Source: Gammaproteobacteria bacterium (GTDB lineage Bacteria > Pseudomonadota > Gammaproteobacteria > Pseudomonadales > Azotimanducaceae). Taken from it: 64,000 nt of DNA. Of this stretch, positions 43,101 through 50,090 are shown one piece after another. How positions within the stretch are numbered: the first letter of the stretch is position 1; every line of letters starts with the position of its first letter. The stretch spans positions 74,799 to 138,798 of the forward strand of contig JAPOVK010000003.1 of the NCBI GenBank assembly GCA_026708185.1, written 5' to 3'. Position numbers and translations under genes: made by a program. A model generated the notes under the pieces. It did no database searches. It was not told the DNA's origin and worked only from the letters and a program-made list of their open reading frames with translations.

Positions 43101-44199
43101 CGGTGACCTGGTCGGCGAATACGAACCCACCGCCATCGAAGTCGAGCCAGAGGCGGCGCGACAGGCGAAGCTCGTTGTTGGTGTCGGTCAAGCCGCGTTG
43201 ACGTTCCGCAACGGTCATCAGGCCGCCCGCATCGATCCGGAACGCCGGCAGTTCCGTCCACGGCGAACCGACCTGCGCGGGGTCGACGGGGCGATCGGCT
43301 TCCGCGACGGCGGCGCGCAGCGTCGGAACGGGTTGGAAACTCCAGATCTCCTCGGCGGGCATGTTGGTCACGCCTAGCGGCAGGCCAACTTCGGTGAGCA
43401 CCTGGTCGGCGCGGGCGGTCAGCACGATTTCCCAGTCCCCGGGTCGCGCCTGAAGGCGCAGGCCGCCGTCCGGCTGCATCACCGCCGGCAGGTCGCTGGT
43501 GAGCGCCAAGGGCGTGAACTCGGTTGGCAAGACGGGGCGCAGCACCTCTTCGCGCAGGGTGCCGGAGACGTGCAGGCGGATCAGCGTGTCGAGCCGAGTC
43601 GGAATCTGGTCGACGACGCGGCGGAAGACGTCGACCACGAGGCTGTCCGGCACGCGCGCGGTCGGCTCGACGTCACCGAGCCAGACGTTCCGAGCGTCGA
43701 CGCTGGGCAAGCGAATCTGCTCGCCGTCCACGATCAGCGACAGCAGACCGGACGTCGCCGGAAGAGCCAGCGTCGCGGGACGTTCGTCCCAACCGAAGCG
43801 ACCGGCGATCCGGTACTCCCCCGCGGCCAGAGAGACGCCGGGCGCGCCGTCGCGCAGTACCACCTCCAGCGCGCGGCCCCCCGCCGAGACCTGTTGCGGC
43901 CAGGCGTCGGCACCGCCGGGCAGCGGGATCCATTGGCTGTCGCCGTAGATGGTCCACGACTGCTCGAAGCGGCCACCTTCTTCGTCGACCTCGAGGCGAA
44001 GCTCGCCCGGCCACGCGCAGACGAATTCATCCGCCGCGGCCGCAGAGCTGTCGAAGCGCAAGGGACAGCGCCGGTACGCCTTCTCGTGCAACACCCAGTC
44101 ACGCCAGCCCTCCAGTTCGTCCGGCACGGCAATGTCCGGTTGGGCCTGCAATCCTGCCCCGGCCAGCGTGACGACGAGTCCGATCCATCGTTGGAGCAC
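40150..44199 (-). CDS. Very large membrane protein of unknown function (1349 residues)
   Basis: GTG 44199 has a strong GGAGG six bases upstream; the open frame starts earlier at 44247 but without one. A signal peptide (IGLVVTLAGAGLQAQ) leads to about 450 exported, beta-rich residues with repeated RLxVSGTLREEVLRP-like strands. A cluster of helices follows (DFFVLLIVTVATVRLFGRGA and others), then another beta-rich exported part with PPSCAPRCAEIADADL, whose Cys pair may form a disulphide. The last 200 residues are again membrane helices. I know of no named family. No enzyme motif is visible; it resembles a periplasmic scaffold or envelope protein. It stands alone. Confidence 0.75.
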   Translation of the reverse strand: MLQRWIGLVVTLAGAGLQAQPDIAVPDELEGWRDWVLHEKAYRRCPLRFDSSAAAADEFVCAWPGELRLEVDEEGGRFEQSWTIYGDSQWIPLPGGADAWPQQVSAGGRALEVVLRDGAPGVSLAAGEYRIAGRFGWDERPATLALPATSGLLSLIVDGEQIRLPSVDARNVWLGDVEPTARVPDSLVVDVFRRVVDQIPTRLDTLIRLHVSGTLREEVLRPVLPTEFTPLALTSDLPAVMQPDGGLRLQARPGDWEIVLTARADQVLTEVGLPLGVTNMPAEEIWSFQPVPTLRAAVAEADRPVDPAQVGSPWTELPAFRIDAGGLMTVAERQRGLTDTNNELRLSRRLWLDFDGGGFVFADQVTGRMRADWRLDMAPPFALLGATENGTDLQVTASEAGAGIEVRQAGLDVEALGRVETRGPMPVLGWRSDFQSASATLHVPPGHKLLAATGVDAAPASWIGRWRVLDFFVLLIVTVATVRLFGRGAGAIALVALVLSYHEPGAPVWTWLNLLAAVALVRVAPEGRLQRLARSYRLVSLAVLIAWLVPFTIGQIRIAVYPQLQPESHRAAPTVGLFEALSGQMELAPSPERVVLDSIATATETAKDVGDVVVASAFQRGDNATAVYSRYPDDALVQAGTAKPDWSWIAYELAWSGPVDSERNMRLVIAPNWLVALLRFATIGALGVFTALFALELVGGQRPDWRRWLRALRGTPAAAALLLAVMAWDAGDRAYAAETPSQEILEELERRLLAPPSCAPRCAEIADADLAVDEDTASMRLTVHALATVAVPLPGSAEGWRPTRIASDGSALPATRDDNGVLWVRLDPGVHELSVSGPMPTSDAVEIPFSLTPRSIRAESTHWAVAGIENRTLSAGSLNLTRLASDADVDAAAWEPSRLPTFVAVERTIRLDLDWEVGTLVRRIAPEVGAINMVIPLIEGESVVSEQSLTDGGAVVSMDPLQDRVFWSSTLPRTATVTLEAHVDPPRQEIWRVRIGHMWQVAFDGVPESNVRQGTAARWAEFRPRPGESLVLHITRPEAVEGPTLAFDRVLASTDVGGGLRRTTLEVDYRSTRGGTHRLGLPADARLRSVAIDGEAQQIALDEGNVELPILPGEHRATLDWEQAVPVAARVSTPVIDLDAPSSNIVVGLKMPESRWLLFATGPILGPAILYWSELIALALVALVLGRLKVTPLRWWHWLLLGLGFSTFSWPALAVVALWLVAFGAREAWGAGLSRFFYNVSQVGLGLLTLFAFAAILVGIPAGLLGNPDMHVTGYHSSGHDLTWFADQSATTTPTAAVWSLPMWTYKALILAWALWLSFALVRWLPWVWGRFAARGLWVAKPKEEERSE

Positions 44200-44402
44200 A
44201 GCCCACCTCCGGGTAAGGGTCCTCAGGCGCTCTTCATAGGCCAACACCGAGCATCGCGCAACACGGCGAGCGGCCAGAGCACCCCGTGTCGCTCATGTAC
44301 CGCCGAACGGGCTTGCCGGTACCGTCGAGTAGCACCGACGGCGCGACCGCGGCGCAAGGGACGTTACAATCCGCGCCGCCGTCCCAGCATCCGGAGCATC
44401 CC

Positions 44403-45620
44403 ATGAGCGTAGAAATCCGCCCCGCCACGGCCGAGGAGATGGGCGAGATGGGCATCCTCGGCGGCTACGTCTACGGCGGCAGCTTCGGCGACGGTCCCGA
44501 AAACGTCATCGCGACGGCCAACCTGCCGGACTGGACGCTGTGCGCCTTCGTCGACGGCAAGCTTGCGTCGATGTTCTCGGACATCCCCTTCACCATGCGC
44601 GCCAACGGCAACGCGGTGAAGCTCGCCGGCGTCTCCACCATCGGCACGCAGCCGGAGCACCGACGCCAGGGGCTGGTGCGCCGCATCCACACCCGGGCCT
44701 TCGGCGAGATGCGGGAAGCGGGGCAAAACGTCGCCGCCCTGTGGGCATCCCAAGCCGCGATCTACCAACGCTACGGCTACGCCATGACCACCGTCCTCAG
44801 GCGCTACACGGTGGACACGGTGGACATCCGGTTCCACGACGACGACGAAGGCAGCGGGCGTGTGGCCCGGGTGGACCTCGACGAAGCCTACGATGTCGTC
44901 AAGGGCGTCTACATCAAGTTCATTGCAGATCGCTTCTGCTACCTGCACCGGGCCAAGGCGCTGTGGCTGCAGAACGCCCTAGAGCCCGTCGAGGCGGACG
45001 GCCCGATCTGGGTGGCGGTGTGCTACGACGCGGACGACGAACCCATGGGCTACGTCATCTACACCCTGCGGGCCGGCAAGGTGGACCACGCCGCGCGCGG
45101 CCAGGAACTCGTCGTCCGCGACCTCGCCTGGCTCACCCCGGACGCCTACCGGTCCTTGTGGCGCTTCATCGCCAGCCACGACCTCGTCGGCCGCGTGCGC
45201 TGGAACAACGCGCCCGCCGACGACCCGGCCTCCGAGTACTTCATGGAGCCACGCCTGCTGAACACCGAGGACCGCGAAGGCGCTTGGTTCCGGATCGTCG
45301 ACGCCGTCGGCGCCCTGACCGAGCGCGGTTACGACGAGGAGGTCGAACTGACCATCGGACTCGCCGCCGACCCGCTTACGCCGTGGAACGACGGCACGTG
45401 GCGCCTCACGACCGGTGCGGACGGCGCCCGTATGCAGCCGTCGAACGAGGCACCGGAGATCGAGCTGTCGAGCAAGGCCCTTGCGTCGCTTTACACGGGC
45501 TTCCGGTCCGCCACGGAACTCGCCAACTGGGGTCTGCTCGCCGGCGACCCCAAAGCGATCGCCAAGGCGAACGCGGTCTTCCGAACCCGGCACGCGCCGC
45601 ATACGCCCGACCACTTCTGA
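44403..45620 (+). CDS. Eis-like GNAT N-acetyltransferase, first of a tandem pair
   Basis: A 405-residue protein with the three-domain Eis layout: GNAT domain (QPEHRRQGLVRRIHTRAFGE is the acetyl-CoA loop), a second GNAT-like fold, and a C-terminal SCP2-like domain ending PHTPDHF. In mycobacterial Eis the C-terminal Phe carboxylate acts as catalytic base and a Tyr as acid. The same end and a suitably placed YGYA are present here. Eis proteins acetylate amines on aminoglycosides, peptides or polyamines; the substrate is unknown. ATG 44403. It is followed, 8 bases on, by a close paralogue of equal length. Confidence 0.88.
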   Translation: MSVEIRPATAEEMGEMGILGGYVYGGSFGDGPENVIATANLPDWTLCAFVDGKLASMFSDIPFTMRANGNAVKLAGVSTIGTQPEHRRQGLVRRIHTRAFGEMREAGQNVAALWASQAAIYQRYGYAMTTVLRRYTVDTVDIRFHDDDEGSGRVARVDLDEAYDVVKGVYIKFIADRFCYLHRAKALWLQNALEPVEADGPIWVAVCYDADDEPMGYVIYTLRAGKVDHAARGQELVVRDLAWLTPDAYRSLWRFIASHDLVGRVRWNNAPADDPASEYFMEPRLLNTEDREGAWFRIVDAVGALTERGYDEEVELTIGLAADPLTPWNDGTWRLTTGADGARMQPSNEAPEIELSSKALASLYTGFRSATELANWGLLAGDPKAIAKANAVFRTRHAPHTPDHF

Positions 45621-45628
45621 CCACGCAA

Positions 45629-46846
45629 ATGGGCGTCGAAATCCGCTCCGTCACGCCCGAAGAGTTGGGCGAGATGGGCATTCTCGGCGGCTACGCCTAC
45701 GGCGGCGCCTTCGGCGACGGACCGCAAAGCGCTGTCGGCAAATTCAACAAGCCCGATTGGACGTTGTGCGCCTTCGTGGACGGCAAGCTGGCGTCCTCGT
45801 TCGCGAACGTCCCGTTCACCATGGGCGCGAACGGCAAGTCCGTGAAGCTCGCGGGCGTCGGCAGCATCGCCACGCAGCCGGAGTACCGGCGGCAAGGCCT
45901 GGTGCGCCGCATCCACACGCAGGCGCTCGGCGAGATGCGCGAAGCCGGCCAGAATGTCGCCGCGCTGTGGGCGTCGCAGGCAGCGATCTACCAGCGCTTC
46001 GGCTACGCCATGGCCACCGTCATGCGCGAGTACGCGGTGGATACGCAAGACATCCGGTTCCACGACGGCGACGCCGGCAGCGGGCGCATCGCCCGCGTGG
46101 AAGCGGACACGGCCAGGGACGTGGTGAAAACCGTCTACGCCGCGTTCATCGCCAAGCGCATGTGCTACCTACACCGGATCGCGGAGGACTGGGTGAACGA
46201 CTACCTGACGGAAAGGGAGGGCACCGGGCCGGTGTGGGTAGCCGTGTGCTACGGATCGTGCGACACCGCGCGGGGCTACGTCATCTACACGCTGCGGTCC
46301 GGCCGGGTGAGCCATCGAGCCCGCGACCAGGAACTCGTGGTCCGCGACCTGGCCTGGCTCGACGCCGATGCCTACCGCTCGCTGTGGCGATTCCTCGCCT
46401 GCCACGATCTGGTCGGCCGCGTGCGCTGGGCCAGCGCGCCCGCGGACGACCCCGCCGCCGAGTTCTTCGAAGAACCGCGACTGCTGAACGCCGAAGACCA
46501 CGAGGGTGCCTGGTTCCGGGTCGTCGACGCCGCAAACGCCCTGGCCGAACGCGGCTACGACCTCGAGGGCGAGCTGACCATCGGCCTGGCCGACGATCCC
46601 CTGACACCGTGGAACGACGGCCGTTGGCACCTCGAGGCCGGTACCGACGGCGCACGGGCGCGACCGTCGAAGGCAGCGCCCGACATCGAACTCAGGAGCA
46701 AGGCCTTGGCCTCGCTCTACACCGGCTTCCGCTCCGCCACGGAACTCAGCAACTGGGGGCTCCTGGACGGTGATCGCCGCGCGCTCGCCAAGGCCGATGC
46801 GCTGTTCCGCACGCGCCACGCGCCACATACACCCGACCACTTCTGA
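45629..46846 (+). CDS. Eis-like GNAT N-acetyltransferase, second of a tandem pair
   Basis: Also 405 residues, with long stretches identical to the first copy, such as RQGLVRRIHT and the ending TRHAPHTPDHF. It differs in many surface positions, so the copies have diverged after duplication. The acetyl-CoA loop and terminal Phe are kept, suggesting both are active, perhaps on different amines. Its stop codon overlaps the start of the metallophosphoesterase gene (TGATG), giving a three-gene operon. ATG 45629 is chosen from alignment with the first copy; no strong ribosome site is visible. Confidence 0.88.
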   Translation: MGVEIRSVTPEELGEMGILGGYAYGGAFGDGPQSAVGKFNKPDWTLCAFVDGKLASSFANVPFTMGANGKSVKLAGVGSIATQPEYRRQGLVRRIHTQALGEMREAGQNVAALWASQAAIYQRFGYAMATVMREYAVDTQDIRFHDGDAGSGRIARVEADTARDVVKTVYAAFIAKRMCYLHRIAEDWVNDYLTEREGTGPVWVAVCYGSCDTARGYVIYTLRSGRVSHRARDQELVVRDLAWLDADAYRSLWRFLACHDLVGRVRWASAPADDPAAEFFEEPRLLNAEDHEGAWFRVVDAANALAERGYDLEGELTIGLADDPLTPWNDGRWHLEAGTDGARARPSKAAPDIELRSKALASLYTGFRSATELSNWGLLDGDRRALAKADALFRTRHAPHTPDHF

Positions 46847-47598
46847 TGGCCGCCGACGCCGATACGATCAAGCGCGCCTATATCGCACAGCTCGAGACGC
46901 GTGCGAAGCCAGGCGGCGGGGACGCGCGGCACTCGGGTCGCGAGTTTCGCGCCATGTTGCGCGCCTGCCGCGAGTTGCCGGCGCGGGAGCTCGACGAGGA
47001 TGCGTTCGCGACGGTCTGGGTGTGGTCGGACCTGCACCTGGGGCACGACAACATCATTCGCTACGCGAACCGGCCGTTTCACGATGCCGCGGAGATGGAC
47101 GCCGTCTTGTACCGCAACTGGGCGCGAACCGTGGAAGACGACGACCTGCTGCTGTTCGTCGGCGACATCGCCATGCGCAAGGCTGTCGGCGAACACACCT
47201 GGGCGCACATCCGGCAAGCCGAGGGGCGCGCGAAGCACCTGGTGGTCGGCAACCACGATCTGACGGGCTCCGGCGTGCTCCGGGTCGACGGCTTCGACGA
47301 CATCTGCTCGACGCTCAACGTCGACGGCAATCCGCCGCTGGCGTTCACCCACATGCCGTTGGCTGAGGTTCCGGATGGTGTCGTGAACGTCCACGGCCAT
47401 ACCCACGACGAGACGCCTCGGCGCTCGCGGCACATCAACGTGTCGGTCGAGCAACTCGACTATCGGCCGGTCGCCCTTGGACGCATCAAGGCTCTCGCCC
47501 GTGAACTGCTCGCGGAGCGCTACCCCGATGGACAGACCACCCTAGAGCGCATTGCCAGTGTCGAAGGGGCCGCGGCGCTTGCGGACTCAGAACGGTAG
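46846..47598 (+). CDS. Metallophosphoesterase family protein
   Basis: A 250-residue calcineurin-like phosphoesterase. Metal ligands appear in order: WVWSDLHLGHDNI (DxH), LLLFVGDIAMRKAVG (GD), LVVGNHDLTGSG (GNHD), FTHMPLAEV (H) and NVHGHTHDETP (GHxH). This is a complete dinuclear site, as in diadenosine-tetraphosphatase- or cyclic-nucleotide-phosphodiesterase-like members. Its ATG overlaps the second acetyltransferase stop. Its last 12 bases overlap the convergent DUF2461 gene. Confidence 0.9.
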   Translation: MAADADTIKRAYIAQLETRAKPGGGDARHSGREFRAMLRACRELPARELDEDAFATVWVWSDLHLGHDNIIRYANRPFHDAAEMDAVLYRNWARTVEDDDLLLFVGDIAMRKAVGEHTWAHIRQAEGRAKHLVVGNHDLTGSGVLRVDGFDDICSTLNVDGNPPLAFTHMPLAEVPDGVVNVHGHTHDETPRRSRHINVSVEQLDYRPVALGRIKALARELLAERYPDGQTTLERIASVEGAAALADSER

Positions 47599-48276
47599 TT
47601 CCAAGCTCCGACAGAGGAAGCGCATGAAACCCCTGCCCGCAGCGAACATGGCGGCCACGTCCTCCGCGAACGCCGGGCTCGCCGCGCTCTCAGGCAGCAT
47701 CCGCTTGATGCCGATGAAGTCCTTGCGCTTCAGATCCTCGACGTAACGATGGTCCCCCGGGAATCCCTGCGGCGGGCGCTTCAGGCTCGCGCCACTTAGG
47801 TCGTACACGGCACGGAATGCCTTGTCGTCGCGGACGCGCTTCCAGCGTCCACCGTTCTCGGCAATCGCACCGCGGATCGCCGCGAGCGCATCCCGATCGG
47901 GGTGCCACATGCCGACACCCAGGAAGCACTCGTTGTTGTCGAGGTGGAAGTACAGACCGGGCGCGTGCACATCCTTGGCCTGCTCGTGGCGGAACTGGAT
48001 GCCGATATTGGTCTTGTAGGGCGTCTTGTCCTTGGAGAAGCGCGTGTCGCGGTAGACGCGCATGAGCGATCCGCCCATGCGCTTCGGAATGGCGACCAGG
48101 TGTTTCGAGATCGCCGGTAGGTGGTCGCCCACGGCGACGATGAAATCCAAGGACGGCTCCAGCACACACGCGTCGTAGCGCGCCTTGTTCGCCTGGAACC
48201 AGTCGCGGTTGTTGTTGGCCTCGAGCTCCCTCAGGAAGCCGAGTGTCGTGGGGCCGAAACCCGTGAAATCGCCCAT
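47587..48276 (-). CDS. DUF2461 domain protein
   Basis: A 229-residue protein of the DUF2461 (TIGR02453) family. Family features are FLRELEANNNRDWFQANKAR near the N-terminus, RFSKDKTPYKTNIGIQFRHE in the middle, and a C-terminal GFMRFLCRSLELPF. The family is widespread in Proteobacteria and has no proved function. It sits 15 bases downstream of arfB on the same strand and may be co-transcribed with it. Confidence 0.92.
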   Translation of the reverse strand: MGDFTGFGPTTLGFLRELEANNNRDWFQANKARYDACVLEPSLDFIVAVGDHLPAISKHLVAIPKRMGGSLMRVYRDTRFSKDKTPYKTNIGIQFRHEQAKDVHAPGLYFHLDNNECFLGVGMWHPDRDALAAIRGAIAENGGRWKRVRDDKAFRAVYDLSGASLKRPPQGFPGDHRYVEDLKRKDFIGIKRMLPESAASPAFAEDVAAMFAAGRGFMRFLCRSLELPF

Positions 48277-48291
48277 AGCGTCGCTACTCCC

Positions 48292-48714
48292 TCAAAAGTC
48301 GTCCGGCGGGCGACGGCTCCGCTTCACCTCGCCGCGCCGTTTCTTGTCCTCTCGTCGCCGCGCCCTTTGCGCCTTCGACGGCTTGGTCGCCACTCGCGGC
48401 TTCGGCACGTGGCGCGCCGCCGCCAACAGCGCGTCGAGCCGCTCAAGCGCCGCGGCCCGGTTGCGTGCCTGGGTTCGGTAGGCGTCCGCGAACAGAACGA
48501 CCTCGCCGCGCGTATTCAGCCGGCTGCCGGCGATTCTCTCAAGCCGTGCCCGGACCGACGGCGCGAGTTCGGCGACCGCGAGATCCAGCCGGCACTCCAC
48601 GGCCGTCGACACCTTGTTGACGTTCTGTCCACCGGGGCCCGAGGCGCGCACGAACTTCCATGCCAGCGCCGACTCCGGGATCGCGAGGCCGCCGAGTTCC
48701 ACCGTCGCCGCCAT
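48292..48714 (-). CDS. arfB: Alternative ribosome-rescue factor ArfB (peptidyl-tRNA hydrolase)
   Basis: A 140-residue class-I-release-factor-like protein. The catalytic GGQ motif is in FVRASGPGGQNVNKVSTAVE. The C-terminal tail is strongly basic (RRREDKKRRGEVKRSRRP), which in ArfB enters the empty mRNA channel of stalled ribosomes. It hydrolyses peptidyl-tRNA on non-stop complexes. Its upstream region is separated from the rest of the intergenic space by the tnpB element, which ends 13 bases from the start codon, so its native promoter may be disrupted. Confidence 0.93.
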   Translation of the reverse strand: MAATVELGGLAIPESALAWKFVRASGPGGQNVNKVSTAVECRLDLAVAELAPSVRARLERIAGSRLNTRGEVVLFADAYRTQARNRAAALERLDALLAAARHVPKPRVATKPSKAQRARRREDKKRRGEVKRSRRPPDDF

Positions 48715-48727
48715 AGCGGTACTTTAT

Positions 48728-48758
48728 GGGAATTGTGTAGCAGAATCCGCAAAGGTGC
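48728..48758 (+). repeat. Left 31-bp terminal inverted repeat of the tnpB element
   Basis: Begins GGGAATTGTGTAGCAG and ends AAAGGTGC, identical to the reverse complement of 50004-50034. Its inner end lies 3 bases from the tnpB stop codon. Confidence 0.88.
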
Positions 48759-48761
48759 GGA

Positions 48762-49931
48762 CTACGCCACCCGTTTCACGGGTCGCAGGGGTCGGCAGTC
48801 CGAACGCCCCTCGCCGTGCAGTCGCGCCAATCCCTGACGCCTGATGTTCCGTGCCGCGTTCACGTCGGCGTTGTCCCGGTGGCCGCACTCGACGCACTGG
48901 AACTCCGCTTGAGATACGCGGTTGGCCTTGGCCGCGTGCCCGCACTCCGCGCACGTCTGCGACGTGTAGGCCGGGTTCACGGGCAGAACGGTGGTCGCCT
49001 TGTATTCGAGGTTCCGCCGCAGCCCCGACCATCCGGTCGCCAACGCTTCGCGGTTCAGTCCGCGCTTGCGCGCCCCGCCCTTCGCCGTCATCGCGTTCGT
49101 GCGCAAGTCCTCGATGCAGACCACTTCGGCGCTGTCGGCAATCCTACGGCTGGCCTGGTGCTGCCAGTCGTTGCGTATCGCCGCTATCCGGGCCGAGGTT
49201 TTGGCGAGCAAAGTCTTCGCACGCTCGCGCCGGCCGCTGCCCTTTCGCCGCCGCGCCACCATCCGCTGGTAGCGCCGCCGGCGGGGCTCGAGCCTGCTGA
49301 GGTCCGGCATCCGGTGGATATGGCCGTCGCTGGTCGCGATCTGGCCGACGTTCATGTCCACGCCCACGGCAGCGCCGTTGGCGCACTTGGCCGGTTCGGC
49401 GACCCGGTAGGCGATGGTGCAGTACCACTTGCCGTTGCGCCGCGCGAAGGTCGCGGTGCGAGGTTCGTCGTCCGCATGGGGGTTTCCGCCGCGCCTGCGC
49501 AGCCTGACCTTGCCGAGCCTCGGGATCGAGATGTGCTGGCCGTCGAACCGGACGTTTTCGGGGATGGTGAACCCGTCCCTGTCGGCATGATGCGACTTGA
49601 AACGAGGACGGCCCGCGTCGCCCGCGAAGAACGCCGACCACGCGTCCGCCTGCCGTTTCAGCGTGTGGCGGACAACGCTGAACGAGTGGTCCTGGAGCCA
49701 AGGCGTGGCGCGACGCAGGTCCGTGAAGCCCTTGCCGAGGGTGAAGAACGAGACGGACGGCGGCGGTGCGCCGACCATGCGGCTGATCCTGTAGAGGTCG
49801 TCGTGATCGGCGAGCGTCTGGTTCCACACGTACCGGCATGCGCCCGCGAGACTGTTGAGTGCGCGGGCCTTGGCGCGGTTGCCGGGCAGTACCCGGAAGC
49901 GGACGGTTCGGATGGTGGTAGAGTCGTCCAA
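48762..49931 (-). CDS. tnpB: TnpB-family RNA-guided endonuclease
   Basis: A 389-residue compact nuclease, ancestral to Cas12. The RuvC residues are D192 (AVGVDMNVGQ), E274 (VVCIEDLRTN) and D356 (RDNADVNAARNI), and the zinc finger is C327, C330, C346 and C349 (QTCAECGHA...QCVECGH). The N-terminal helix-turn-helix region (LAGACRYVWNQTLADHDDLY) is typical. All catalytic residues are intact, so it is probably functional. TnpB uses an omega RNA from the end of its own element and cuts at a matching target beside a short TAM. The gene fills the inverted-repeat element almost completely. Confidence 0.93.
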   Translation of the reverse strand: MDDSTTIRTVRFRVLPGNRAKARALNSLAGACRYVWNQTLADHDDLYRISRMVGAPPPSVSFFTLGKGFTDLRRATPWLQDHSFSVVRHTLKRQADAWSAFFAGDAGRPRFKSHHADRDGFTIPENVRFDGQHISIPRLGKVRLRRRGGNPHADDEPRTATFARRNGKWYCTIAYRVAEPAKCANGAAVGVDMNVGQIATSDGHIHRMPDLSRLEPRRRRYQRMVARRRKGSGRRERAKTLLAKTSARIAAIRNDWQHQASRRIADSAEVVCIEDLRTNAMTAKGGARKRGLNREALATGWSGLRRNLEYKATTVLPVNPAYTSQTCAECGHAAKANRVSQAEFQCVECGHRDNADVNAARNIRRQGLARLHGEGRSDCRPLRPVKRVA

Positions 49932-50003
49932 GCGGTCGGCTCCTTTTCAGCCGTTTGGAGTCGGAAGGGGTGCTACCCGACCGGCTCACGCGCCCACGTT
50001 ACT

Positions 50004-50034
50004 GCACCTTTGCGGATTCTGCTACACAATTCCC
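50004..50034 (-). repeat. Right 31-bp terminal inverted repeat of the tnpB element
   Basis: Reverse complement of 48728-48758 with no mismatch. It lies 72 bases before the tnpB start codon, leaving space for a promoter inside the element. Confidence 0.88.
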
Positions 50035-50090
50035 TTATCTTTACCTGGCGACCGCGTAACCATAGCCCCACGACTCGATGGAGCAAAAGC

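Larger units (their letters stand above)
48728..50034 (-). mobile_element. 1.3-kb tnpB-only element with perfect 31-bp terminal inverted repeats
   Basis: The element runs from 48728 to 50034 and encodes only TnpB. Positions 48728-48758 and 50004-50034 are exact reverse complements over 31 bases. TTAT flanks both sides (48724-48727 and 50035-50038), so a 4-base target duplication is possible, although four bases can match by chance. IS200/IS605 elements normally have no terminal inverted repeats or duplications and encode TnpA for movement. It would therefore need a transposase supplied elsewhere. It separates arfB from the carboxylase gene. Confidence 0.8.
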
